Part shown: piece by piece, positions 1 through 5,921 of the stretch
How positions within the stretch are numbered: the stretch's first letter is position 1
How the letters are laid out: each line of letters begins with the position of its first letter
Assembly (NCBI GenBank): GCA_002401295.1
Contig: NVSR01000151.1
Location: 1 to 8,885 of the forward strand
Direction: 5' to 3'
Source of the DNA: SAR324 cluster bacterium
GTDB taxonomy: Bacteria > SAR324 > XYD2-FULL-50-16
DNA length: 8,885 nucleotides
Notes under the pieces: model-generated
What the model saw: only the letters and a program-made list of their open reading frames with translations
Databases searched by the model: none
Told to the model about the DNA's origin: nothing
Made by a program: the position numbers and the translations under genes

Positions 1-88
1 AGCCCGAAAAAAAGAGAGCACCTGAAAGGTAAGTACCGGAATAAAAATGGAACCAATCATCTTGCATTAATTCATGTATTTTTATCAT
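1..88 (-). CDS. Possible start of a leftward membrane protein, cut by the window edge
   Basis: An open frame on the minus strand begins with ATG at 88–86 and stays open to the edge, giving 29 codons. The peptide begins MIKIHELMQDDW and continues with an aromatic, hydrophobic stretch (FHFYSGTYLSGALFF), as expected for the N-terminus of an integral membrane protein entering its first membrane segment. An in-frame stop (TAG at 103–101) lies just upstream, so this ATG is the first possible one. The ribosome binding site is weak: GGG about six bases upstream, plus AGG directly against the ATG. A second in-frame ATG lies at 67–65. The frame is short enough to be open by chance, and I do not recognise a family. 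It would be divergent from the glycosyltransferase at 329. Confidence 0.35.
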   Translation of the reverse strand, partial: MIKIHELMQDDWFHFYSGTYLSGALFFSG

Positions 89-103
89 CCTAGCCCGGCG
101 CTA

Positions 104-328
104 CCGTTAGAATTATTCTCATGATCTTTCCCCCCCTTATCTTACCGGGTAATTAACCCATCTATCTTCTGAATACCTGAATAAATGGCACTTTAAAACT
201 CAGTGGGCTAATCTTCGGTTTGACTAAAATCCAGGTGCTTTGCGAGGATTACCTTTTTGTGCAGGCCTTCTCTTTTCTCTACGCACGATTTCAGTTAAAA
301 ATATAATTGAGTCCATGCGACCGACATT
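104..328. other. Intergenic region upstream of the glycosyltransferase
   Basis: I find no convincing gene here. It contains a C7 run (130–136), a small dyad GGGT-AATTA-ACCC (147–159), a TTGACT hexamer (220–225) without a well-placed −10 partner, and a perfect TATAAT at 302–307 close to the next gene. If the minus-strand frame at 1–88 is real, this is a divergent promoter region. Confidence 0.5.
302..307 (+). promoter_or_regulatory. Candidate −10 box for the glycosyltransferase gene
   Basis: The hexamer TATAAT matches the sigma-70 −10 consensus exactly and lies 22 bases before the ATG at 329. No good −35 hexamer sits 16–18 bases upstream (the region reads CTACGC), so the assignment rests on the −10 alone. 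Initiation about seven bases downstream would leave a leader of only about 15 bases, which fits the absence of a Shine-Dalgarno sequence before the gene. Confidence 0.35.
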
Positions 329-1909
329 ATGAATCTAGTTACACAGCATAAAAAGCTGAGCCTTCTATTATTCTTTAGTTTTTTGATCCATTCCATCGTG
401 GCTATTTTTCCTCCTTTGCAAGGAGATGAAGCTTACTTTTGGGAGTGGTCCCGACATCTTTCGTTGGGCTATTACTCCCATCCACCCATGACGGGATGGC
501 TGATTGCCCTCATTACGAAGATTTTACCCACAGCGACTTTTACGATTCGATTGACCTCTATTATATTGCATTTGGTCACGACGGTTGCGGTTTACTCTCT
601 GGCTTGGGGGATCAGCCGACGGGAGAAATTCTCCCTGGTAGCAGCGGTTATTTATGCCACCATGCCTTTATCCCTCGTATTTGGAACCGCCATCACTACG
701 GATTCCAGTTTGATCTGCTTCTTTGCGCTCACCACCTATTTCATGCAAAAGGCTGTCATTGAGCAGGATAAAAAAAGTTGGTACTGGGGAGCTGTCGCTT
801 GTGGCGGTATGCTGTTGAGTAAATTCATGGCGATTCTATTTTTCCCTGCTATTTTTCTATTCCTGCTGGTCAATCGCCCTTATCGCAAGGTGCTGTTGAG
901 TAAAGAACCCTATTTGGCTTTTCTGTTGGCCCTGGTGATTTTTAGTCCATTTTTGTATTGGAATGCCCAGAATGAATGGTTGACCTTTCAATTCAACTTT
1001 GTGGTGCGTCATCAAAAATTTGAGTTTGAATTGATGAAGTTTGTGTCCTTTGTAGCAGGACAAATGGCGGCCATCTCACCCCTATTTTTTATCAGCCTCT
1101 TCCTGTTTTTTTTCAAACAGTTTCTACCCTTGACTAGAAAAATCCACCGAGAGGAGATCGTACCTAAAAGTGAGGCAAAAATTTTATTCTTGTCTTATAT
1201 TGTTGGTTTTCCTCTGCTTTATTTTCTATTCATGTCTTTCAATGTGAGAGTGGGAGCACACTGGCTGGCAGTTATTTTCCCGGCGGCATCGGTTCTGATT
1301 GCTTCCTGGTTTTTCAATCGGACTTCAGTCTTGCAGTTTGATAAAATTCAGCGCCCAAAAATGTTTAAGACGAGCATGGGCATTACTTTGGCCATCTTCA
1401 TTCCGGTGATCATCATTATCATCGCACCAAAACTGGTGATGCCTCAAAAGATGCTCTACACGGAAAAAGTAGGCGCTGACCAGCCGATTCTCTCGCATTA
1501 TTATGGTTGGAGAGCGGTGGGAGAGCACCTGGAAAAACTGAATCAGGAGTGGAGTCAAAAACCGGAAGGTTTCTTTTTCACTACACGAGATTATAGCATT
1601 GCCTCCATGTTGGGTTTTTATACGCCGAGCCATCCGCAGTTTTATCTGATTAATTTTCCCAAGGATGGGATTCATGGCAAGGATTTCTTGATCTGGGCGC
1701 AGGGAAAGAAGAAATTGGGGGCCAATACGATTTATGTGGCGGATACTTCCGATTCTTATGCCGGTAGAATCACTCCTTACTTTAAGGAAATCAAACAGCT
1801 TGCTCCTTTTGTTTATAGAGATGAGCAGGGCAGAATTCTTCGTATCTTTTATTTGACTCTTGGCCTGGATTATCAAGGGGGAGAGCCGAATAATCTTTCT
1901 GTCTTCTAA
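329..1909 (+). CDS. ArnT/PMT_2-like membrane glycosyltransferase (GT39-type)
   Basis: This is a polytopic inner-membrane glycosyltransferase of the GT-C fold (PMT_2/ArnT-like). Such enzymes move a sugar from a polyprenyl-phosphate donor to a lipid, glycan or protein acceptor on the periplasmic side. The family signature is clear: after the first membrane segment (about residues 10–28) comes a periplasmic loop with the acidic pair D33-E34 in DEAYFWEW (33–40), then GYYSHPPM (47–54). A second acidic residue lies at D125 (TTDSS). Many hydrophobic segments follow up to about residue 366, and then a soluble C-terminal domain of about 160 residues. The 526-residue length is normal for the family. 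The start is the first ATG after an in-frame TGA (308–310); no Shine-Dalgarno is visible. Donor and acceptor cannot be told from sequence. An old-style name such as dolichyl-phosphate-mannose mannosyltransferase would overstate what is known. No glycan cluster lies nearby. Confidence 0.88.
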   Translation: MNLVTQHKKLSLLLFFSFLIHSIVAIFPPLQGDEAYFWEWSRHLSLGYYSHPPMTGWLIALITKILPTATFTIRLTSIILHLVTTVAVYSLAWGISRREKFSLVAAVIYATMPLSLVFGTAITTDSSLICFFALTTYFMQKAVIEQDKKSWYWGAVACGGMLLSKFMAILFFPAIFLFLLVNRPYRKVLLSKEPYLAFLLALVIFSPFLYWNAQNEWLTFQFNFVVRHQKFEFELMKFVSFVAGQMAAISPLFFISLFLFFFKQFLPLTRKIHREEIVPKSEAKILFLSYIVGFPLLYFLFMSFNVRVGAHWLAVIFPAASVLIASWFFNRTSVLQFDKIQRPKMFKTSMGITLAIFIPVIIIIIAPKLVMPQKMLYTEKVGADQPILSHYYGWRAVGEHLEKLNQEWSQKPEGFFFTTRDYSIASMLGFYTPSHPQFYLINFPKDGIHGKDFLIWAQGKKKLGANTIYVADTSDSYAGRITPYFKEIKQLAPFVYRDEQGRILRIFYLTLGLDYQGGEPNNLSVF

Positions 1910-2246
1910 GGGGCTTGGAAGGCATCAGCCGAAGACACTGCGCTTAGTCCGACTTATGGAATGATCAGAGTAGGCAAACACACAAAAAGCTGATTTTGAG
2001 GAAAAAATTATATTTGTCCTCTATTTTTGTGTTTTATCCCTTTAAAAAAAACACGAATCAATCTTCAAAAACAGGTTTGATGTGAAATAAATATTTTATG
2101 TTTTTGTATTTAATAATAAAATTGATCATCTTCTTCCTCTTTTGATCCCTATTAAATTTTTTAATCCTCAAAGGCAAAACAGCTTTTTGTTTACAGAATA
2201 GCATCTTTTTTAGGGCTGGCGAATCAGTGCCATCAATTCCCCTATT

Positions 2247-2279
2247 GATTTTTTTTGTCGGATAGTATTCTATACCGAC
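2247..2279 (+). promoter_or_regulatory. T8 tract plus hairpin in the upp leader
   Basis: GATTTTTTTTG (2247–2257) is followed at once by a hairpin. Its stem pairs GTCGG (2257–2261) with CCGAC (2275–2279) and ATAG (2262–2265) with CTAT (2270–2273), leaving one unpaired A (2274) and a TATT loop. The U tract would lie before the stem, so this is not an intrinsic terminator for upp. In E. coli, upp transcription starts in a very similar GA-T-tract and is controlled by UTP-dependent slippage (recalled from the literature). The analogy is weakened by the lack of a good −10 hexamer ending 5–8 bases before 2247. Alternatively, TTGATT (2245–2250) could be a −35 box with TATTCT (2266–2271), at a short 15-base spacing. 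Confidence 0.3.
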
Positions 2280-2326
2280 CAATTTGTGTCTATTAATTTC
2301 ACATCTGATTTAACCCACTTTTCCTT

Positions 2327-2330
2327 GAGG
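2327..2330 (+). promoter_or_regulatory. Ribosome binding site of upp
   Basis: GAGG lies four bases before the ATG at 2335, within CTTGAGGTACC. It is a clear, if closely spaced, Shine-Dalgarno sequence and supports this start, which also gives the usual Upp N-terminus. Confidence 0.7.
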
Positions 2331-2334
2331 TACC

Positions 2335-2961
2335 ATGACCGTTCACGTAGCACAGCATCCCTTGATTCAGCACAAACTCGGCTTAATGAGAAAAGCGAAC
2401 CAGTCGACCAAGGATTTTAGGGAACTGTCTTCAGAAGTCGCAAGATTATTGACTTACGAAGCGACAAAAGATTTGGAAATGGGAACGATTACCATTGATG
2501 GATGGGCTGGTCCTGTAGAAGTTCAGGAAATCAAAGGAAAAAAAATCACCATTGTTCCCATCCTGCGAGCTGGATTGGGCATGATGGATGGTGTGCTTGA
2601 TCTGATCCCTTCCGCCAAAGTCAGTGTGGTCGGTTTCTACCGTGATGAGGTCACACTGCAGCCTGTCCAATATTATGTAAAAACTGCTGCGGATATGGAT
2701 AAACGTACAGCCTTGATTCTGGATCCTATGGTAGCTACAGGCGGAACCTTGATTGCTACGATTGACCTGTTGAAGAAAGCAGGTTGTACCCATATCAAAG
2801 GCCTCTTTTTAGTCGCAGCGCCTGAAGGTTTGAAAAAAGTTGAAGAAGCTCATCCTGATGTGGATATTTATGTGGCTTCTGTGGATGAGAGACTGAATGA
2901 AGATGGCTATATCCTACCCGGACTGGGAGATGCGGGCGATAAGATTTTCGGAACAAAATAA
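2335..2961 (+). CDS. upp: Uracil phosphoribosyltransferase
   Basis: Cytosolic enzyme of pyrimidine salvage: uracil + PRPP gives UMP + pyrophosphate. The 208-residue length is exactly that typical of bacterial Upp. The PILRAGLGM segment (75–83) and the PRPP-binding loop around ALILDPMVATGGT (126–138, with D130 and the TGGT turn) are intact, and the C-terminus has the characteristic GLGDAGDKIFGTK (196–208) that forms the uracil-binding end. N-terminal residues VHVAQHPLIQHKLGLMR also match the family well. No key residue is missing. It lies 39 bases upstream of a uracil-family permease in the same direction, forming an import-and-capture operon. Expression is probably governed by the leader described upstream. 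I regard this assignment as secure. Confidence 0.98.
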   Translation: MTVHVAQHPLIQHKLGLMRKANQSTKDFRELSSEVARLLTYEATKDLEMGTITIDGWAGPVEVQEIKGKKITIVPILRAGLGMMDGVLDLIPSAKVSVVGFYRDEVTLQPVQYYVKTAADMDKRTALILDPMVATGGTLIATIDLLKKAGCTHIKGLFLVAAPEGLKKVEEAHPDVDIYVASVDERLNEDGYILPGLGDAGDKIFGTK

Positions 2962-3000
2962 TCCAAAGTATTTATTAATTTATTGCAGGATAGATCAAGC

Positions 3001-4263
3001 ATGAGTGGAGACGTATCTTCAACCGATTACAAGTTTCGCCTTAAAGACTGTTTTTTAGGCGCCCAAATGCTGTTTGTAGCCTTTGGCGCTTTAGTCCTGG
3101 TGCCCTTACTGACGGGTTTAAACCCGAATGTTGCCCTTTTTACAGCTGGAGTAGGTACTCTAATTTTTCAGGTGGTGACTAAAGGAAAGGTGCCTGTTTT
3201 TCTGGCTTCTTCTTTTGCGTTCTTACCTCCAATTTTTTACGGTACCAAAACTTGGGGTATTGCCGGAACGATGTCCGGTTTGATGGCGGCTGGTGTGGTT
3301 TATATCCTGTTGAGCTTCCTGATAAAGTGGCAAGGCACTGACGTGCTTAAAAAAGTTCTACCTCCGATTGTGACAGGTCCCGTAATTATGGTGATCGGGT
3401 TGATCTTATCACCCGTTGCCGTGAACATGGCGATTGGAAAAGCCGGAGACGGCTCTGTGGTCTTATTTGAGCAGCAGGGAGCTTTGATAGTGTCTTTGAT
3501 TGCTTTGGGCACTACGGTCTTGGTCTCTCTCTTAGGCAAAGGTTGGTTTCGATTGGTACCCATTTTATCGGGTATTATCGCTGGATATGTCACAGCACTC
3601 TTCATGGGATTTGTGGACTTTACTCCCGTCTCTCAGGCTGCTTGGTTCGCAATACCCGACTTTACCTTTCCGGAATGGAATTCGGAAGCGATCATCTACA
3701 TTTTACCCATCGCCATTGCTCCTGCTATCGAGCATTTTGGGGATGTGATGGCGATTAGTTCTATTGCCAAGAAGGATTACATCAAAGATCCCGGTATCCA
3801 CAAAACGATGCTGGGTGACGGATTGGCGACTTCCTTTGCTGCTTTTTTAGGTGGTCCTCCCAATACAACCTACTCCGAGGTCACTGGAGCTGTTGCTTTG
3901 ACCAAAGTATTCAACCCCGCCATCATGACCTGGGCTGCCATTACGGCTATTGTCCTGGCCTTTGTTGGTAAAGTTGGCGCGATCCTGCAAACCATCCCTG
4001 CTCCAGTGATGGGTGGTATCATGTTGCTGCTCTTTGGCGCAATCATGGTGATCGGTCTGAATACCTTAGTTAAATCGGGTGATGACTTGATGGAAGCCAG
4101 AAACCTGTCCATTGTTGGCTTGATCCTGGTCTTTGGCATCGGTGGCATGAGTTTCTCTACGGGCAGCTTCACTCTACAAGGTATTGGCTTAGCTGGTGTC
4201 CTGGGTGTTGTTCTCAACTTGGTTTTACCCGGCAAAAAATCTGCTGAAAAAAATCAGGCTTAA
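3001..4263 (+). CDS. uraA: Uracil permease of the NCS2 family (UraA-like)
   Basis: Inner-membrane nucleobase transporter of the NCS2/NAT family, expected to import uracil with protons through a UraA fold of 14 membrane segments. Using ATG at 3001 it has 420 residues. This start is preferred because AGGA (2987–2990) lies ten bases upstream, while the earlier TTG at 2983 has no ribosome binding site. Numbered from 3001, the substrate-site helix reads PAIEHFGD (241–248) with E244, matching the first glutamate of E. coli UraA (E241). The NTTYSEVTGA segment (288–297) supplies E293, matching E290. The position of E. coli His245 is aspartate here (D248), as in several relatives. The gene directly follows upp and imports the substrate of that enzyme, which is the main reason to favour uracil over xanthine. 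A hairpin follows the stop codon. Confidence 0.92.
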   Translation: MSGDVSSTDYKFRLKDCFLGAQMLFVAFGALVLVPLLTGLNPNVALFTAGVGTLIFQVVTKGKVPVFLASSFAFLPPIFYGTKTWGIAGTMSGLMAAGVVYILLSFLIKWQGTDVLKKVLPPIVTGPVIMVIGLILSPVAVNMAIGKAGDGSVVLFEQQGALIVSLIALGTTVLVSLLGKGWFRLVPILSGIIAGYVTALFMGFVDFTPVSQAAWFAIPDFTFPEWNSEAIIYILPIAIAPAIEHFGDVMAISSIAKKDYIKDPGIHKTMLGDGLATSFAAFLGGPPNTTYSEVTGAVALTKVFNPAIMTWAAITAIVLAFVGKVGAILQTIPAPVMGGIMLLLFGAIMVIGLNTLVKSGDDLMEARNLSIVGLILVFGIGGMSFSTGSFTLQGIGLAGVLGVVLNLVLPGKKSAEKNQA

Positions 4264-4277
4264 GACTCTCTTCCAGT

Positions 4278-4297
4278 TCCCACAGCTTGCTGTGGGA
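4278..4297. terminator. Hairpin between convergent genes, probable transcription end
   Basis: TCCCACAG (4278–4285) and CTGTGGGA (4290–4297) form a perfect 8-bp GC-rich stem around a CTTG loop, 14 bases after the permease stop. It lacks a U tract: the plus strand continues GCTTCCCCCCC, and the minus strand AACTGG. It therefore is not a classical intrinsic terminator. It lies between convergent genes, where a shared transcript end is expected, and may act as a 3'-end stabilising or Rho-associated structure. Confidence 0.4.
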
Positions 4298-4385
4298 GCT
4301 TCCCCCCCAGTCCCTTACCTGTTGATCTCCTGCCCTCTATTTCTTCCCTTTGAGAGTAAAAATCATAGATCTTTGAATCCAGTTA

Positions 4386-5633
4386 TTAATTAACTTTAGG
4401 ACTCAGGATAGTTTCCAGGCTCATGGCTACCATTTCATCGAAATAAGGATTGAAGGTCAGCCGACTGAAAATTTTCCCCTCAGCTTCACTACCCCAGGCA
4501 CCGTGCCAAAGGCTTGCCCGTTCCGCTTGCATACAAGGTTCATAATCACTATTAGAGTCAGTCATGTGGCAACTTCGATAGTCCCCATTTTTACCATAAT
4601 GTGGATTATTGATTCGATTCGGAATCGCCATGTGAGAAATGGAGGCAATTTGTTGATCCGGCAGATTGCCTACTCGGTAGACTATTCTTGGATCTTCCTG
4701 TTGCTGTGGAGAGGGTTGACTCTGAGTAAAGTACATCATGCGATTTCCAGGAAAATCTAAATTTTCTTGAAACACATTTTTGACATAAGAGACGTCAACT
4801 ACACTGTCATCACCACTCAAGGCAATGAAAACAGGGATTTTTAACTTGTTTCCTTTAGTGATCTCTTCCTGCACACGGGCACTGGTGATGTAAAATTGTC
4901 TCAAAGAATTGATGGAGAAAGAGGTATATTTTGCGTAATCTTCAATGGGGTTTTTGTTCAGCCAGTCGATAAAAAGGTCAAGTGTTGCCAAGCTTGTGGG
5001 ATATTCCCACTTGAGAGAAAAGGCGGGAGAAAAGAGGACTAGCCCGCGAATAGAGGGATCTTTCAGCGCTAACCAGGTACTGATATTCGCACCCGTGGAA
5101 AAGCCTCCCGCATAGACATGCTTGACATCCTTTTTCAATGTTTCCAAAGCAAAAGTTGAAACTTGATACCATTCATCCGCTGTCATGGCTGTGCTGTCGC
5201 CCGGTCGTGTTCCGTGTCCCGGTAAAAGAATAGTCCTCACCAGAAAGCATTTTTTACTGAACTCCTCAGCCAGGTCCCGCATGGAATAGGGGGAATCACT
5301 CAAACCATGAATGAGTAGCAATCCCTTTTCCGGTTTTCCCGAAATGGGGCAAGTCTGGGGATCCGGATAGAGTTCGAAAGGTGAGTTGGCTTCAATTTCC
5401 AGTTTACGATGCTGTGCATCCAGGAAAAATCGATTTCGACTGATATATTTTTTGGTTGCCAAGAGGTAGTCGCTGAATTCCCCCTGATCCCAGGGAAAAG
5501 AAAATTTCTCAGCAGAAGTTTGATACTGCTCCTGTTTAGCAGTGCAACCTATAAATGAGAAACTGGCTAACAGGATAAGTATTAGAACAATTTTGTGTGC
5601 ATTCATTTTCCATCTAATCTTAAATTTCGCCAT
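4386..5633 (-). CDS. Lipoprotein alpha/beta hydrolase (carboxylesterase/lipase-like)
   Basis: A 415-residue exported serine hydrolase of the alpha/beta fold. Residues 1–30 form a lipoprotein signal: basic start, hydrophobic core (about 14–28) and a lipobox ending FIGC with C30 as the acylated cysteine. The next residue is Thr, not Asp, so outer-membrane sorting is likely. The catalytic parts are complete: HGLSD (109–113) near the oxyanion hole, the nucleophile elbow GFSTG (177–181) with S179, D275 or D276 in ALSGDDS, and H334 in SISHMAIPN. GHGTRPGD (139–146) resembles monoacylglycerol lipase/carboxylesterase relatives. Cysteines at 96, 129, 355 and 367 could form disulfides in the periplasm. 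ATG at 5633 is preferred because AGAGG lies five bases upstream; a second Met at residue 10 has a poorer site. It is convergent with the permease and divergent from the kinase. The substrate (ester, lipid or peptide) is unknown. Confidence 0.85.
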   Translation of the reverse strand: MAKFKIRWKMNAHKIVLILILLASFSFIGCTAKQEQYQTSAEKFSFPWDQGEFSDYLLATKKYISRNRFFLDAQHRKLEIEANSPFELYPDPQTCPISGKPEKGLLLIHGLSDSPYSMRDLAEEFSKKCFLVRTILLPGHGTRPGDSTAMTADEWYQVSTFALETLKKDVKHVYAGGFSTGANISTWLALKDPSIRGLVLFSPAFSLKWEYPTSLATLDLFIDWLNKNPIEDYAKYTSFSINSLRQFYITSARVQEEITKGNKLKIPVFIALSGDDSVVDVSYVKNVFQENLDFPGNRMMYFTQSQPSPQQQEDPRIVYRVGNLPDQQIASISHMAIPNRINNPHYGKNGDYRSCHMTDSNSDYEPCMQAERASLWHGAWGSEAEGKIFSRLTFNPYFDEMVAMSLETILSPKVN

Positions 5634-5737
5634 TCAATCCTCTGTTTCGATAGGAATAACAATTATTCTCAAAGCTACCTTATAACCTCATGATGTTGTA
5701 AATGGAACTATATTGTGATGAAGGGAACTAAAAAGTT

Positions 5738-5756
5738 GATTGATGGCACATCAATC
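5738..5756. promoter_or_regulatory. Perfect inverted repeat, candidate operator
   Basis: GATTGATG (5738–5745), a three-base spacer GCA, and CATCAATC (5749–5756) form a perfect 8-bp dyad. The spacer is too short for a comfortable RNA loop, so a site for a dimeric DNA-binding protein is more likely than a terminator, and no U tract follows. It lies between two divergent genes and could affect either. The regulator is unknown. Confidence 0.35.
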
Positions 5757-5842
5757 GTCACAACAAATCGTTGAATATTCGGTTTTTTTCACTGTGAAGC
5801 GGTAATCTCCCCTATCTTCCTGAAATAAAATTTTAAAACAAA

Positions 5843-5871
5843 TTTACAAAAACAAAAATCAAGGATATTTA
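5843..5871 (+). promoter_or_regulatory. Candidate sigma-70 promoter of the kinase gene
   Basis: TTTACA (5843–5848) matches five of six −35 consensus bases. It is separated by 17 bases from TATTTA (5866–5871), a weak −10 that matches only TAT in the first three positions. Initiation near 5878 would give a leader of about 44 bases. The AT-rich surroundings make chance matches likely. Confidence 0.25.
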
Positions 5872-5921
5872 ACGAAGCATCCGACGCATTGAATTCTCAT
5901 AACTTTCCCCTTGATTAGTGC

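Larger units (their letters stand above)
1910..2334. other. AT-rich intergenic region and probable upp control region
   Basis: This 425-base gap contains no convincing gene. The one minus-strand frame of 74 codons (2282–2058) starts with TTG, lacks a ribosome binding site and is lysine-rich in the way random AT-rich DNA is. The left part holds complementary A/T-rich segments: ACACAAAAA (1980–1988) with TTTTTGTGT (2024–2032), and GTGTTTT (2029–2035) with AAAACAC (2048–2054). These may be a terminator for the upstream gene. The right part holds a GA-T8-G tract (2247–2257), a compact hairpin (2257–2279) and the upp ribosome binding site (2327–2330). I could not fix a promoter with both hexamers in good agreement. 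Confidence 0.6.
5634..5921. other. Divergent intergenic region between hydrolase and kinase
   Basis: No gene is seen in these 288 bases. They contain the perfect dyad at 5738–5756, a small palindrome TTCAC-T-GTGAA (5788–5798) after a T7 run, and a candidate kinase promoter at 5843–5871. On the minus strand, TATAAG (5682–5677) could be a −10 box for the hydrolase, but its −35 partner TTCCAT is poor. The kinase ATG has no visible Shine-Dalgarno. Confidence 0.55.

Noticed and set aside
130..136. C7 runs at 130–136 and 4302–4308 as phase-variable repeats
   Set aside because: They are short, not placed in the spacer of a recognisable promoter, and there is no evidence for length variation.
1106..1113. 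T8 run in the glycosyltransferase, and a similar A8 run at 2538–2545 in upp, as phase-variation tracts
   Set aside because: Both encode normal family residues in frame, and runs of eight are expected by chance at this composition; there is no sign of frame disruption.
1325..1876. 183-codon minus-strand frame inside the glycosyltransferase
   Set aside because: It lies wholly opposite a clear family member, and its product has no recognisable motif; it is a shadow of the real gene.
2058..2282. 74-codon minus-strand frame in the gap before upp
   Set aside because: It starts with TTG, has no ribosome binding site, is lysine-rich as random AT-rich DNA would be, and overlaps the likely upp control elements.
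2983..3000. TTG at 2983 as the permease start
   Set aside because: There is no Shine-Dalgarno before it, while AGGA lies upstream of the ATG at 3001.
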